From: an uncultured Alphaproteobacteria bacterium
Lineage (GTDB): Bacteria > Pseudomonadota > Alphaproteobacteria > Puniceispirillales > Marisalimonadaceae
Direction of reading: 5' to 3'
Assembly: GCA_937142855.1 (NCBI GenBank)
Contig: CAKZQZ010000053.1
Location: 21,835-85,834, forward strand
DNA: 64,000 nucleotides
The notes under the pieces are model-generated. The model saw only the letters and a program-made list of their open reading frames with translations. It made no database searches and was not told where the DNA came from. The translations under genes and the position numbers were made by a program. Below, piece after piece: positions 38,579 to 50,732 of this stretch. Numbering within the stretch: position 1 is the stretch's first letter; every line of letters starts with the position of its first letter.

Positions 38579-38962
38579 ATGACTATTCTTAATTTTAAAT
38601 TGAATAATTCTAAAATTTCTAATGTTTTAAAATTAGGTAATAATAATCATAAGAAAACAATATTTTTTTCTAAATTAGAATTAACATCTATTCTTAGTTT
38701 GTATAGCAAGCAAGTATCAAGAGGTTTTTGGAAAGATTATGCACTAGATAGCCAAAATGGAACTGCAATTTTTTCAATTTTCAGACACACACATGACAAA
38801 CCAATTTACCAAATTATAAAAAAAAGATTAAAAGGCCTAAAAAACATAAATGAATTTTATATTTTAAAAGATTCTGAATTGATTAGCAAAAGTACTGACT
38901 TGTTAATGATTTTAAATAAATTTGAAAAAAAGCTTAGTATTAGAAAATATCAGATTCATTAA
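38579..38962 (+). CDS. DUF2794 family protein
   Basis: This 127-residue protein matches the alphaproteobacterial DUF2794 pattern: LTSILSLYSKQVSRGFWKDY, then FSIFRHTHDKPIYQI and the C-terminal LMILNKFEKKL. The family has no established function. The N-terminal 30 residues are less conserved. No ribosome site is obvious before ATG 38579. It is divergent from yfgM and is followed after about 40 bases by another alphaproteobacterial small-protein family. Confidence 0.85.
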   Translation: MTILNFKLNNSKISNVLKLGNNNHKKTIFFSKLELTSILSLYSKQVSRGFWKDYALDSQNGTAIFSIFRHTHDKPIYQIIKKRLKGLKNINEFYILKDSELISKSTDLLMILNKFEKKLSIRKYQIH

Positions 38963-39003
38963 AATTATATTACAAATCAATTTAAAAAAATAAGGAAAGC
39001 ATT

Positions 39004-39213
39004 ATGGACAGAAACACAACAAGTAAAATTCAAGAATATCTCAGAAAATCTTTGGGTTCTAAATCTATTAAAATAGAAGGAAGAGAAAATAAAAACGACT
39101 CTGCAGATGTTACTAATAATGGCGAGTTTCTAGGAGTTTTATTTGAAGATAACGAAGATGGGGAGACATGCTATCATTTTAATATGACAATATTAGATAT
39201 TGACTTAAAATAA
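39004..39213 (+). CDS. DUF3126 family protein
   Basis: This 69-residue protein fits the DUF3126 family of Alphaproteobacteria: IQEYLRKSLGSKSIKIEGR, then the conserved DSADVTNNGEFLGVLFEDNE and DGETCYHFNMTIL. It is a small acidic cytoplasmic protein with no known function. AAGGAAAG lies before the ATG. It probably shares a transcript with the DUF2794 gene. Confidence 0.85.
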   Translation: MDRNTTSKIQEYLRKSLGSKSIKIEGRENKNDSADVTNNGEFLGVLFEDNEDGETCYHFNMTILDIDLK

Positions 39214-39219
39214 ATAATT

Positions 39220-39786
39220 CTAAATTGCAGAAAATATATCATTTAATATTTGATTAATCGCAGATGTATCCATGGGCATTAATAAAAAAACGTAACCTAC
39301 TATAAAAATACTAATCACAATGGAAATAAGTTTTAAATTAAAAAAAAACAATAAGTTTCGTGATTTTTTGTTTTTTGGATGATTGTAAATTAAATTTTCA
39401 AGATTATTAACTTTTTCTGAAAGTTCTAAAATAACCTCAACTGATTCATTAAATTTATTTGCCAACAATCTAAATTGAGCTTCATTATCGTTATTAAAAT
39501 TTTTATTTTTATTTAAAGATAATTGTTGATCTTTAAATACATCTTTTCTGTGGATTTGTTTTGTTTGGAAATTATCTAAAGCATTGTTTATTTTAGGAAA
39601 TTTTTTTAACTCTGGGTTAGAAACAACTTTTTTTTTCGAGTCATCTATAATTTTTTTTTTGTCTACCTTTTGCGTATTTACCAGTTTATTTTTTTCATTG
39701 TTTAAGAATTTTTCATCACTTATCTCAAGATTATTAATTGATCTCATCTTGTTAATTCTATTTCTTAATTCTAAGCTTTCATTCAT
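39220..39786 (-). CDS. Tail-anchored coiled-coil protein, unknown
   Basis: I recognise no named family. The 188-residue protein starts ESLELRNRINKMR, has a basic, low-complexity Lys/Asn/Asp middle, a short coiled coil near residues 108-130 (RLLANKFNESVEVILELSEK) and a membrane segment near residues 148-168 (LISIVISIFIVGYVFLLM), with about 20 residues after it. It resembles the small protein at 27748-28122: same N-terminal motif, disordered linker and terminal helix. It may be a paralogue or a partner of the same kind. It converges on the DUF3126 gene. Confidence 0.6.
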   Translation of the reverse strand: MNESLELRNRINKMRSINNLEISDEKFLNNEKNKLVNTQKVDKKKIIDDSKKKVVSNPELKKFPKINNALDNFQTKQIHRKDVFKDQQLSLNKNKNFNNDNEAQFRLLANKFNESVEVILELSEKVNNLENLIYNHPKNKKSRNLLFFFNLKLISIVISIFIVGYVFLLMPMDTSAINQILNDIFSAI

Positions 39787-39850
39787 GATAGAGACCTAAT
39801 TTTTTTTTTAATTCAATAATAAAAAACGACCTAATTTAGTAACTTTTTAA

Positions 39851-40138
39851 TTAATTTATTTTAAAATCTGAATATCCTTCAGAAATTAATAATTCCTGCT
39901 TTGTTTTGATTCCACCCACGCCACTATATCCACCTAAGAAACCATCAGATCTTATTACTCTATGACAAGGTATTTTAGGTGGATATGGATTCTTTCCACA
40001 TGCGTTCGCTACAGCTCTTGATGACTTTGGTTTGTTTAAGATCAACGCTATTTCTTTATAGGTCTTAACACTTCCCTTTGGTATTTTTTTAATTTCATTC
40101 CAGACTTCTATTTGAAATTTTGTTCCATTTAATATCAT
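39851..40138 (-). CDS. Short methylated-DNA-cysteine methyltransferase domain protein
   Basis: This is the C-terminal, DNA-binding and active-site domain of Ogt/MGMT alkyltransferases. FQIEVWNEIKKIPKGSVKTYKEIA, RAVANACGKNP and the active site IPCHRVIRSDG with Cys58 are all present. At 95 residues it lacks the N-terminal domain of full enzymes (about 160-180 residues). The size is that of the Atl proteins, but those replace the cysteine with tryptophan; this protein keeps the cysteine. It could act as a minimal alkyltransferase. Confidence 0.85.
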   Translation of the reverse strand: MILNGTKFQIEVWNEIKKIPKGSVKTYKEIALILNKPKSSRAVANACGKNPYPPKIPCHRVIRSDGFLGGYSGVGGIKTKQELLISEGYSDFKIN

Positions 40139-40189
40139 TTTGAACCTTTATTTAATTTTATTAGTATTTGAGAGCCAATAATAATTAAC

Positions 40190-40723
40190 TTAATCTTCAA
40201 TCTCAACAATTGGATTTTTTGTTTCTAATTTCATTTTTTTCCATCTAATTCTTTGTTTGCTAATATATTTTAGATATAATTCTTCTTTTTTACCATATTC
40301 AAAGCCTGAAGTTTTATTTAAAAAATACCCACCTTCTATTGGCACATTCATGTAAAAATATTCTTCTTTATCCTTCTCAGCACGAGTAATTAGATGGGTT
40401 TTTTCATTTTCATCAATAACATTCCAAAATTCTTTCATTGGAACTTTTCTTTTGATAATTTCATCTAAAGTTTCACTAAATGAAATAAATTGATATCTAA
40501 CAAATCTCTTGTTAACTCTTTTAAATTTAGTAACTTTTTTAAAGTTATTTTTTTTATATTCTTCATAACACTGCTTGGATATACTTGTTATTCTCATCAA
40601 ACAATATTCACCTGTAAATAGAGACTTTAAGAGAACTTTTTTTTTCTCTACAGGAAAATTACTATCATAAATATTTGTATATATTTTGTAAAATTCGTCA
40701 GATTTATAATTCCAAAATCGCAT
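40190..40723 (-). CDS. Hypothetical 177-residue protein
   Basis: The family is not recognised. The protein is hydrophilic, rich in Lys, Glu, Phe and Tyr, with no signal peptide or membrane segment. It has patches such as VPMKEFWNVIDENEKTHLIT and YFYMNVPIEGGYFLN, suggesting a folded alpha/beta protein. The C-terminus ends in acidic EIED. It lies 52 bases before the alkyltransferase on the same strand. It may belong to a variable region between the DUF3126 gene and guaA. Confidence 0.5.
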   Translation of the reverse strand: MRFWNYKSDEFYKIYTNIYDSNFPVEKKKVLLKSLFTGEYCLMRITSISKQCYEEYKKNNFKKVTKFKRVNKRFVRYQFISFSETLDEIIKRKVPMKEFWNVIDENEKTHLITRAEKDKEEYFYMNVPIEGGYFLNKTSGFEYGKKEELYLKYISKQRIRWKKMKLETKNPIVEIED

Positions 40724-40793
40724 TTAAATATCTAAACTAAATTTTTCATTTTAAAGCATCATTATTACTTAAAAAATTATTGTAAGCATTAAA

Positions 40794-40966
40794 TTATATT
40801 AATTTTGTAATTAACAACCATTCTTTATGTACAACTTCACGTTTAAGTTCTTTATATAGTTTGTGTTCACTCTGGTTTTTTATTTCAAAATTCTATAAAC
40901 ACTCATTCTTTTATTTCTTATATCATCTTGCATAACTTGATTGATAAGTTCTCTTTTTAAAAACAT
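40794..40966 (-). pseudogene. Possible frameshifted small gene
   Basis: Leftward from ATG 40966 the frame reads MFLKRELINQVMQDDIRNKR and stops at 40880. In a shifted frame the sequence continues with NFEIKNQSEHKLYKE and KREVVHKEWLLITKLI to a stop at 40794. The two parts read like one helical, charged protein of about 58 residues broken by a frameshift near 40890. No family is recognised. The rest of the 327-base gap (40724-41050) shows nothing further. Confidence 0.3.
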
Positions 40967-41050
40967 AAATATCTTTTTACAAATAGTCTAAACAAGTCTA
41001 TTTTTTTATAAATGATCATTATTTTAATTAAGTATGTAACATGCTGTTCA

Positions 41051-41638
41051 TTAGCTCACAAATTCTAATAGATTGCTATTATTAAATCTAAGTTTAATGT
41101 CTACAATTGTATCTTTTTTAAAATTTAATATGATCGCTGGGTATACTTGGTTTGGAACAACTACTTCTGTCTTTTGAGCAAAAGAAGTTAAAACTATCTT
41201 ATGTGGTCCATCTGCTAATTTAAAAGAATTAATTTTTCCATTTTCTATAATACCTTTATCTTCATCATCTATTTTAATGCCAATTGCATAATACATTAAT
41301 CCAGTCCATCTTTTTACATTTTCTATACGTAAGCTAAAATTTTCATTACCTTTTTTTTGATATGGAGTTAATTTCTCTAAAGTCTCTATAAAAGTTTCAG
41401 ATTGAGAAGCTCTTTTATAAAACGCAAAACCACCACCAAAAGTAAATAATCCAACCACAAAAAACAATCCAACCACAAAATAATGGCTATTTAATTCATT
41501 TTTCATAGACTTTGCTAGAAAAGCGTTATAAGGATTTGCAAGTGCTTCATCTAATTCTGTAACTTCAATCCAATACACGTAACTTAAAACAAGTCCAATG
41601 ATACCCAAAACCATTAAAGTTACACCTAAAATTTTCAT
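41051..41638 (-). CDS. Hypothetical membrane protein, 195 residues
   Basis: I do not recognise this protein. It has two hydrophobic segments, about residues 4-24 (ILGVTLMVLGIIGLVLSYVY) and 54-75 (FVVGLFFVVGLFTFGGGFAFY), and a C-terminal soluble region rich in beta strands (NSFKLADGPHKIVLTSF, VVVPNQVYPAIILNFKKD). The C-terminal pattern recalls PEGA-like carbohydrate or wall-associated domains, but this is weak. Upstream lies a 418-base gap with repeated TTGTAAC words. Confidence 0.5.
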   Translation of the reverse strand: MKILGVTLMVLGIIGLVLSYVYWIEVTELDEALANPYNAFLAKSMKNELNSHYFVVGLFFVVGLFTFGGGFAFYKRASQSETFIETLEKLTPYQKKGNENFSLRIENVKRWTGLMYYAIGIKIDDEDKGIIENGKINSFKLADGPHKIVLTSFAQKTEVVVPNQVYPAIILNFKKDTIVDIKLRFNNSNLLEFVS

Positions 41639-42056
41639 GTCTAAACTCCATAATTTTTATGTATTAATTAATTAATTGTTGTTTATGTTAAGTGATTTGT
41701 AAATTATGTAACTAAAATTCATTAATACCTTTATAATAACATCAAACAAAACTTAATATACACCCAAAATCCTACAAATATTTGTTACAAATAGGTCTGT
41801 TCAAAAATAAGGTAACAATTAAAAATTAAACCTAAGAGATGATGTTACCCTTTTCATTGTATAACGGCAAAAGGAAACTAGAGCAAAAAAGCAGCTAGCA
41901 CTTATTATCTGTCATAGTTTAAAAATCTTGTAACTTTTCTTGTAACAAGATTTGGAATTTGTTGGAAAACTGCGGTTATAGTTGAGACTTTGTAACTACT
42001 TTGTAACTACAAAAATTGAAAAAACTTAATAAAAACAATGGTTTAGAAAAGAGGAA
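41639..42056. repeat. Gene-free, repeat-bearing gap downstream of guaA
   Basis: No ORF of note is present. The 7-base word TTGTAAC occurs rightward at 41928, 41940, 41990 and 42001, and reversed at 41784. The last two belong to a perfect 11-base tandem repeat (TTTGTAACTAC, 41989-42010). The first pair is set in an inverted repeat (AAATCTTGT ... ACAAGATTT). TATTTGT/ACAAATA flank one base at 41779-41793. The spacing within pairs (11-12 bases) is about one helical turn. Confidence 0.55.
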
Positions 42057-43613
42057 CTACTCCCACTCAATTGTACCAGGCGGTTTAGACGTTATATCAT
42101 AAGTAACTCTATTAATACCATCCACATTATTAATAATTTTAGTCGCTGTTTCACTAAGAAAGTCATGATCGAAAGGATAGTAATCAGCAGTCATACCATC
42201 AACAGAAGTAACTGCTCTTAAAGCACAGACATAGTCATAAGTCCTTGCATCTCCCATTACACCAACAGTTTTTACAGGTAAAATAACTACAAATGCTTGC
42301 CAAATTTTTTTATATAATCCGTATTTTTTTATCTGATCAATATAAATCTGATCTGCGTTCCTGAGAATTTCTAATTTTTCTTTTGTTATTTCTCCTGGAC
42401 ATCTAATTGCCAAACCTGGCCCTGGAAAAGGATGTCTAGAAATAAACTTATCAGGTATTCCTAATTCTTGACCTAAAGCTCTGACTTCATCCTTAAATAA
42501 TTCTTTTAGAGGTTCAATTAATTTCAAGTTCATTTTTTCTGGCAACCCACCTACATTATGATGGGATTTTATAGTTACAGATGGAGCTCCAGAAAAACTT
42601 ACACTTTCTATTACATCAGGATACAGGGTACCCTGAGCTAAAAATTCAACTTTACCAATTTCACTAGCGTGTTTTTCAAAAACATCAATAAATAATTTAC
42701 CAATAATTTTTCTTTTTTGTTCAGGTTCACTGATCTCTTTTAAATGAGATAAAAATAAATCTTCTTCATGAGCAGCAATAAGATTTAACTTAAAATTATT
42801 TTTATATAAATCTATAACCTCTTCACTTTCATTTTTTCTCATTAAACCATTGTTTACGTAAACACAAGTTAGTTGATCCCCTATTGCCTTATGAATTAAA
42901 ATTGCTGTAACAGAACTATCTACACCTCCCGATAGTGCGCAAATAACTTTTCTGTTACCAACTTCTTTTTTGATTTTTGATACTGAGTTTTTAAGATATG
43001 ATTTCATATTCCAATCAAATGAAAGTTCTGCAATTTCTAAAAAATTTTTAAATAGAATCATTCCATTTACAGTATGAACAACCTCTGGATGAAATTGAAC
43101 TCCATAAAAATGTTTTTGCTTATTCCCAATTATTGCAAACGGAGCATTTTCTGATTCACCATAAACTTCAAAATTTTCAGGAAGGTTTGAGACATTGTCT
43201 CCGTGAGACATCCATACCTCTTCATCTAAATTGTCTTTAAATAAATTTTGTAAAAAATTAATCTCTTTATATTTAAATTTTACAAATGATTTTCCAAACT
43301 CAGAAGTTCCATGTCCAGAACTAACTGTTCCACCCAAGATTTTCACCATGATTTGCTGACCGTAACATATTCCTAAAATTGGTATTCCCAGTTCAAAAAT
43401 ATTTGAAGGTGGCCTTGGAGCATCTTTATCTAACACACTTGCTGGCCCACCAGATAAAATAATTGCCTTTGGATTAAGTTTTTTCATTAATAAATTGTTA
43501 ATTTTATTAAATGGATGTATTTCGCAATATACTTTTAATTCTCTTAATCTTCTGGCGATTAATTGTGTAACCTGACTTCCAAAATCAATTATTATAACTA
43601 TATCATTTTTCAT
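42057..43613 (-). CDS. guaA: GMP synthase (glutamine-hydrolysing)
   Basis: GuaA aminates XMP to GMP. The N-terminal glutaminase domain has the nucleophile ILGICYGQQ and the His/Glu pair in GVQFHPEV. The ATP-pyrophosphatase domain has the PP-loop [10 protein letters not shown]. The dimerisation domain ends with [15 protein letters not shown], a near-universal GuaA terminus. The length is 518 residues. It is the last gene of guaB-rsmB-guaA, with 3 bases to rsmB. The 3' end of guaA is a known integration site for genomic islands in other bacteria. Confidence 0.98.
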   Translation of the reverse strand: MKNDIVIIIDFGSQVTQLIARRLRELKVYCEIHPFNKINNLLMKKLNPKAIILSGGPASVLDKDAPRPPSNIFELGIPILGICYGQQIMVKILGGTVSSGHGTSEFGKSFVKFKYKEINFLQNLFKDNLDEEVWMSHGDNVSNLPENFEVYGESENAPFAIIGNKQKHFYGVQFHPEVVHTVNGMILFKNFLEIAELSFDWNMKSYLKNSVSKIKKEVGNRKVICALSGGVDSSVTAILIHKAIGDQLTCVYVNNGLMRKNESEEVIDLYKNNFKLNLIAAHEEDLFLSHLKEISEPEQKRKIIGKLFIDVFEKHASEIGKVEFLAQGTLYPDVIESVSFSGAPSVTIKSHHNVGGLPEKMNLKLIEPLKELFKDEVRALGQELGIPDKFISRHPFPGPGLAIRCPGEITKEKLEILRNADQIYIDQIKKYGLYKKIWQAFVVILPVKTVGVMGDARTYDYVCALRAVTSVDGMTADYYPFDHDFLSETATKIINNVDGINRVTYDITSKPPGTIEWE

Positions 43614-43616
43614 TAA

Positions 43617-44947
43617 TTATCTTTTCCTCTGAAACATAGATATATAAAAGCCATCCGTTCTATGAATAGCCGGATTTAAAACTATACTATTTTTTTCAGT
43701 TTCAAAAGGATATGGTATTTGGTTATTTGATAAAATCGTATCATTCCACATATTAATCATATTAATTTCTGAAAAATCTAAATTATTTTCCCTTTTAAAC
43801 TTTTCTATATGATTCAATCCTTCCTCTGGTAAAAAAGAACAAACCATATAGGCTAATTTTCCACCAGGTTTTACCATCAAAGCCCCTTTAACTAAAAGTT
43901 CATATTGGATCTTTACTAGCTCATCTAATTTTTTTTTATCAAATTTAAATTTTGAATCTGGACTTCTTGACCATTTCCCAATTCCGCTACATGGAGCATC
44001 AATTAAAACTAGATCAAAAAAGTTTTCTAATCCTTTAACACTCCAGTTTTTGTTAACATGCCTTCTCTCAACGTTATGAACGCCTGCTCTTTTAAGACGA
44101 ATACTAGCATTTTCTAATCTCTTCTTATTTATATCAAAGGATACAATTCTTCCTTTATTCTCCATTAAATCAGCTAGGATTAATGATTTTCCACCAGCAC
44201 CAGAACATATTTCTGCAATTTGTATTCCTGGTTTTGCGTCAGTTAGAATTGAAGCTACTTGAGATGCTTCACCTTGAATTTCTAAATAACCATTTTTATA
44301 AAGCTCATGACCTTCTATTGGATATCTTTTTGAAAACCTTATCCCTAATGGAGAATATTTAGAGTGCTGATGATCAATCCCAAGATCTTTTAATTTCGTG
44401 CTTAATTTATCTCTTGATATATTTTTTAACCTATTGACCCTAACATCAAAAAAAGCTTCTTTGTTAATTGATAATGCAACATCTTGCCAATTATCAGGAA
44501 AACTTCCTTTAATACTATTTAATAAGAATTCTTGAAGCTCATATTTAATATGATCTTGCATATTAGGATGATAAAAATTTCTGTAAAGTTTTTCATCTAA
44601 AAAATCTAAACTTATTTGCTTGAAATCTTTATGATCTTGCGACATCAAAATAAGTAAATTTTTAATTTTAATAATATTATTTTTATAGTTATCATTTAAA
44701 AAAAATAGTTCTAAGATTAACTGATTAGTATTTAAAGGTCTTAATCCCAGATTTTTAATATGCCACTTAATTTTATATTGATGTCTTATTATATTCCAAA
44801 ATATATTAGAAATAAATTTTCTATCTTTAGAACCAATAAATTTATTTGATCTAAAAAAGCTATTAACAATTTTACTAGCTGTTTTTGAAGAATTATCTAA
44901 TTTATTTAAAAGTTCTAAAACACTGTATATTCTATCTTTATCTCTCA

Positions 44948-44948
<1 letters not shown>
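43617..44948 (-). CDS. RsmB-like 16S rRNA (cytosine-C5) methyltransferase
   Basis: This is a NOL1/NOP2/Sun-family RNA methyltransferase, closest in layout to RsmB, which methylates C967 of 16S rRNA. A helical NusB-like N-terminal region is followed by the SAM-binding domain: EICSGAGGKSLILADLM (motif I), LIDAPCSGIGKW with the conserved Cys, and MVCSFLPEEG with the second, catalytic Cys. The length is 443 residues. The stop of guaB overlaps its start by one base, giving an unusual purine/rRNA operon. Exact target base is inferred. Confidence 0.88.
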
Positions 44949-46417
<1,469 letters not shown>

Positions 46418-46487
46418 TTAGATATTATAAATATTTAACATTCTATATAAACTTTTGAAAATAAATTACAAAGATAAAATATTGCAA

Positions 46488-47186
46488 TTACTCTATATTG
46501 AAACCAGTGGCAATAACATACCCCTCTACAGATTCTTTTCTACTAGCATCAGGCTTAATATGATTAACCCTTGAAAAATGTTTCTTCATCAAAGACAAGG
46601 AATCTATTTCAGTTCCTCCTTTGAAACATTTAGCCAAAAACACACCATTTTTATTTAAGTTTTCTATAGCAAAATCTAAGGCTACTTCTAATAAATATGT
46701 AGTCCTAATATGATCTGTCTGTCTATGACCTGTTGTGTTAGCAGCCATATCAGATAAAACAATATCAGGCTTACAACCTAGAATTTTTATTAATTCATCT
46801 CCTATATTTGCGTCAGTAATATCCCCTAATATAGACACACAGCCAGCAATATCATCAGTTGGTAGTAAATCCACACCAACTACTTTTTCTCTTCCAACAA
46901 GAGAATTTACTTTTTGAGAAGCAATTTGAAGCCAACCACCTGGTGCACACCCTAAATCTACAACAGAACGCCCAGGAATTAAAAACTTATACTTTTCGTC
47001 AATTTGCAGCAGTTTAAATGCTGCTCTAGATTTGTAACCCCTTTTTTGTGTTTCTAGAACATAAGGATCATTAAGTTGTCGCCCAATCCACCTAGTGCTG
47101 GATGACTTTCTTTTCTTATCTTTTTTTATTTTTTGTGATAATCCCCTAGCACTTCCAAATGAACCAGGATTGTTTTGATCAGTCAT
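46488..47186 (-). CDS. rlmE: 23S rRNA 2'-O-ribose methyltransferase RlmE (FtsJ)
   Basis: RlmE methylates U2552 of 23S rRNA in late 50S assembly. Motifs are [17 protein letters not shown], the SAM loop [16 protein letters not shown], the DMAANTTGH loop (catalytic Asp), FLAKCFKGG (catalytic Lys) and the [10 protein letters not shown] glutamate. The N-terminal extension ([19 protein letters not shown]) is basic. ATG 47186 overlaps the hisI stop (ATGACTGA), so translation is coupled. The length is 232 residues. Confidence 0.95.
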   Translation of the reverse strand: MTDQNNPGSFGSARGLSQKIKKDKKRKSSSTRWIGRQLNDPYVLETQKRGYKSRAAFKLLQIDEKYKFLIPGRSVVDLGCAPGGWLQIASQKVNSLVGREKVVGVDLLPTDDIAGCVSILGDITDANIGDELIKILGCKPDIVLSDMAANTTGHRQTDHIRTTYLLEVALDFAIENLNKNGVFLAKCFKGGTEIDSLSLMKKHFSRVNHIKPDASRKESVEGYVIATGFNIE

Positions 47187-47550
47187 TATTAATATTATTT
47201 GTTGATTTAAAAAAACAGCTTGCAGCACCTGTATGACATGCAGGTCCAGTTTGTTCGATCAATGCGAGCATGGTATCGTTATCACAATCTAATCTAAGTT
47301 CAAATAGCTTCTGAAAATGCCCACTAGTTTCTCCCTTTTGCCAGAGCTTTTGTCTTGATCTTGAAAAGTAATACATATTATTTGTATTAATTGTTTTTTT
47401 TACAGCTTCTTCATTCATCCAAGCCATCATTAATACAGTGCCAGTATTTACACATTGTGCAATGACAGGAACTAATCCATCTTTATTAAATTTAATGTCT
47501 GAAGGATAAAAATTTTCAGAACTTAAAATTGTATAATCATTTTTGACCAT
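47179..47550 (-). CDS. hisI: Phosphoribosyl-AMP cyclohydrolase HisI
   Basis: HisI opens the purine ring of phosphoribosyl-AMP in histidine synthesis. The family core is visible: [34 protein letters not shown], the metal-binding [20 protein letters not shown] and the second cysteine site TGAASCF. The length is 123 residues without the HisE domain, as in other Alphaproteobacteria. ATG 47550 with AGAGAAG upstream is used; the longer frame to 47595 overlaps the RND transporter gene. It starts only 4 bases after that gene. Confidence 0.93.
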   Translation of the reverse strand: MVKNDYTILSSENFYPSDIKFNKDGLVPVIAQCVNTGTVLMMAWMNEEAVKKTINTNNMYYFSRSRQKLWQKGETSGHFQKLFELRLDCDNDTMLALIEQTGPACHTGAASCFFKSTNNINND

Positions 47551-47554
47551 TGTA

Positions 47555-50500
47555 TTATCTTCTCTTAAAGTTTTTAAAGAAATTTGAACAATCATTGCTT
47601 ATACCCATCATAGATGGAACTATGACAAGTACAAGAAAAGCAGTAACGCCTAGGCCAAAAACTATTGTTGCAGCCATTGGAATGAGAAACTGCGCTTGGA
47701 GTGATGTTTCAAACATAAGGGCTGATAATCCACCAATTGTTGTAAGAGATGTTAATAAAACTGGTCTAAACCTATCAACAACTCCATTAATTATAGCTTC
47801 ATTTATTATTTTATCATCATTATATTCTCTATCATTTTGATTACGTAAGTCTTCTAGCCTTCTTTCAATAGTTGAAACTAATATGATTGAATTATTTACT
47901 ACTATTCCTGCTAAGGCCAAAAGGGCGAACATGGATAATATAGACATTGTTAAACCCAACAAATAATGACCAAGAACAGCACCAATAAAAGCAAACGGTA
48001 TCATAATCATGATAGAAAATGGCCTTGACCATGATTTAAATACCCAAGCTAATATAAAATAGATAAGTAATAAACCAATTATTGAACCCGTTCCCATATC
48101 GGCAAATGTTTCTTTTTGTTCCAAATCTTTACCATCAAATCTATAAGATACATTATATTTTTTAGCGATTTCAGGCAGTCCATTTCCCATTAAAAAATTT
48201 CTTGCTTGGGCAGTATTCATCATTTCAGTAAATAAGTCTCCAGATATAGTAACTTCACGAAAACCATCTGTTCTATTTATTGATGCAAAAGGAAGTGTTT
48301 CATTAATTATTGCTATTTCTTGAAGCCTGAAGCTTTCTCCAAGTGGAGAAATTATCCTCAACTCATTTATCATATCTGTATTTTGTTCATCTTCGGATAA
48401 TTTTAATCTAACTTTTACCTCTTCATCCCCCTTTGGAAATTCTGATATAATAGTCCCATTAATTGCTGATCTTACCTGTTCGCCAATATTAGTTATAGAA
48501 AATCCTAAAGACTGTCCTTTTTCATTTAAACTTAGACTTTTTTCTTGAATGCCAAACTCTAGATTATCACTGAGTGATGATACACCAGGGATATTTCGGG
48601 CAATATTTATTAACTCATTAGATGCTAATTTAAGAGTTTTCAAGTCATCCCCTTGAAACCTTACATCAAGGTCTCTTCCAGGAGGCCCTCCACTTGGAGC
48701 TCTAATAGTAAGGTTATCTAAACCTGGTTCGTTTATGATATTTTTTTTCCATTCCTTTATAAAATCATTTGTTCTTATTTCTCTTTTATCAGCTGTTTTT
48801 AATTCAACAACCATAGATCCAAGCAAATCACTTCCAGAAGAGCTGGGCGATGAATCATTAGAAAAAGAGGTCCTTGATCCAATTGTAGACATGTTAAATT
48901 GAATAAGATTGGGAGATAATGCAAATTGGCTGGATGTTTTATCCAATGCTATCTTAATATTATCTAACATTTTGTTTGTTTGGGATTTAGTAGTACCAGA
49001 ATGCATTTTAAAATTAGCTATTACTATATCAGCCTCTGGAGTAGGAAAAAAGCTAAATAAAACTCTACCTCCTGACATCATTCCTATTGAAATTATAAAC
49101 ATTCCGATTGCTGTCATGAAGGTGATATATCTATAGTTAAAAGTGGAGATAACAAATTTTCTAAATATACCCTCTTGAAAAGAGTTAAATTTTTTATCAA
49201 ACCATAACCTAAACCTACTTTCTTCTTGATTTGATCTATCATAATGAGCTAGATGAGCGGGCAAAACCAAAAAACATTCAATTAAACTTGCCACTAATAC
49301 TGCACATACCACCCAAGGAATAGCTGCAATAATTTCTCCTATTACACCTTTAATCATAAATAGAGGTATAAAAGCTGCAACTGTGGTGAGCATTGCTGAT
49401 ATAACAGGCATTGACATTCTGGTTGCAGCCACAACTGGTGCTTTACTGGAATCCAGCCTCCTTTTAGTTTTCAAATATGACGAGTGTTCTCCAACTACTA
49501 TTGCGTCATCTACAACTATACCTAATGCCATTATTAAACCAAATAATGAAATCATATTGATAGACTGACCTGATGCTAACATAACACCAAAGGTCGCTAA
49601 AAAAGCAATCGGAATACCAAAAGCAACCCAGATTGCAGTGTTACGTGACAAAAACAAAAATAATACTGCAAGAACAATACAAAGACCACTAAGACCATTC
49701 TTGACTAACAATGATATTCTTTCTTGTATTAAATTAGCAGCAGTATTGTAAGTCTGGATTTCAATCTGATTGCCTATTAATTCTTGTGAATTAGAAATAA
49801 CTTTATTTACATTTTCTGAAACTTTGAGGGCATCACTTGTTTTGCTTCTTCTAACCCATATCTCTACAGCTGGTTTCCCATCAACAAACTTTAAAACACT
49901 ACTTTTTTCAATACTTGATTTTATATTTGCTATATCACCAAGTAAAATTCTTGCACCAGAAACTGAGTTTTTTAGCTCTAATTTTTTGAATGCTTCTACT
50001 AATCTTTTTTCACCTACTGTCCTTACTCTCAATGAGCCATCAGCAAAACTACCTCCGGAGACATCTTGTGTTTCAGATTTTATAAGGTTTGAGATTTCAT
50101 TTAATGAAAGTTTTAGTTTAGCCACCTCTAATTGAGAAATTTCAATCAGAATTTCTTCTTGAGGCAAACCTAATATATCAACTTTATCTACACCAGAGTT
50201 TAGAAGTTCTTCTTTTAGTATTTTAGATTTTATCCTTAACTCTGATAAAGGTAAATCACTTGTTAAAACAATTCTAGTTACAGTGTCAAAAAATTCACCT
50301 ACAACTATTTTAGGTTTATTCGCCTTTTCTGGAAAATTAATTCTTGATACAGCTGTTTCAACATCCGTTCTTCCTTTTTGCATATCATGCCCATAATTAA
50401 ACTCAACTTGAGTACGTGCAATACCCTCAACAGATTTAGATGTAACTTTTTTAACGCCAGATATTGGTCGCAATTCCGGTTCAAGTAATTGAACTATATT

Positions 50501-50701
50501 TTTATCTATTTCTTCTGCAGTTGCTCCTGGCCAATCTAACGAAACGGCTACAATCTCAACGTCAAAGTCAGGAAAAAATTGTTTGTTTAATCTACCTATT
50601 GATAGCAAACCAACAATAATCATTAATATCATAATGATATTTGCTGCTGTCCTATGCTGTACAAAAAATTTTAAGAAACCAGACTCATTAAATTTTAACA
50701 A
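47555..50701 (-). CDS. RND-family multidrug efflux transporter (AcrB type)
   Basis: This proton-driven inner-membrane pump exports hydrophobic compounds through a tripartite complex. The length is 1048 residues with the typical 12 membrane segments and two large periplasmic loops. Visible parts are the first helix ([20 protein letters not shown]), the porter region ([16 protein letters not shown]), the proton-relay helix ([17 protein letters not shown] with its paired Asp) and the second half ([16 protein letters not shown]). It lies 31 bases after the membrane fusion protein. No outer-membrane channel gene is in the window. The substrate cannot be told from sequence. Confidence 0.93.
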   Translation of the reverse strand: MLKFNESGFLKFFVQHRTAANIIMILMIIVGLLSIGRLNKQFFPDFDVEIVAVSLDWPGATAEEIDKNIVQLLEPELRPISGVKKVTSKSVEGIARTQVEFNYGHDMQKGRTDVETAVSRINFPEKANKPKIVVGEFFDTVTRIVLTSDLPLSELRIKSKILKEELLNSGVDKVDILGLPQEEILIEISQLEVAKLKLSLNEISNLIKSETQDVSGGSFADGSLRVRTVGEKRLVEAFKKLELKNSVSGARILLGDIANIKSSIEKSSVLKFVDGKPAVEIWVRRSKTSDALKVSENVNKVISNSQELIGNQIEIQTYNTAANLIQERISLLVKNGLSGLCIVLAVLFLFLSRNTAIWVAFGIPIAFLATFGVMLASGQSINMISLFGLIMALGIVVDDAIVVGEHSSYLKTKRRLDSSKAPVVAATRMSMPVISAMLTTVAAFIPLFMIKGVIGEIIAAIPWVVCAVLVASLIECFLVLPAHLAHYDRSNQEESRFRLWFDKKFNSFQEGIFRKFVISTFNYRYITFMTAIGMFIISIGMMSGGRVLFSFFPTPEADIVIANFKMHSGTTKSQTNKMLDNIKIALDKTSSQFALSPNLIQFNMSTIGSRTSFSNDSSPSSSGSDLLGSMVVELKTADKREIRTNDFIKEWKKNIINEPGLDNLTIRAPSGGPPGRDLDVRFQGDDLKTLKLASNELINIARNIPGVSSLSDNLEFGIQEKSLSLNEKGQSLGFSITNIGEQVRSAINGTIISEFPKGDEEVKVRLKLSEDEQNTDMINELRIISPLGESFRLQEIAIINETLPFASINRTDGFREVTISGDLFTEMMNTAQARNFLMGNGLPEIAKKYNVSYRFDGKDLEQKETFADMGTGSIIGLLLIYFILAWVFKSWSRPFSIMIMIPFAFIGAVLGHYLLGLTMSILSMFALLALAGIVVNNSIILVSTIERRLEDLRNQNDREYNDDKIINEAIINGVVDRFRPVLLTSLTTIGGLSALMFETSLQAQFLIPMAATIVFGLGVTAFLVLVIVPSMMGISNDCSNFFKNFKRR

Positions 50702-50732
50702 AATTATATCCTAAATTATTTAAAGCATGCAT

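Noticed and set aside
40140..42056. Integrated genomic island at the 3' end of guaA
   Set aside because: No integrase is visible and the guaA end sequence is not repeated downstream, so there is no attachment-site evidence; only small unknown genes and a repeat-bearing gap remain.
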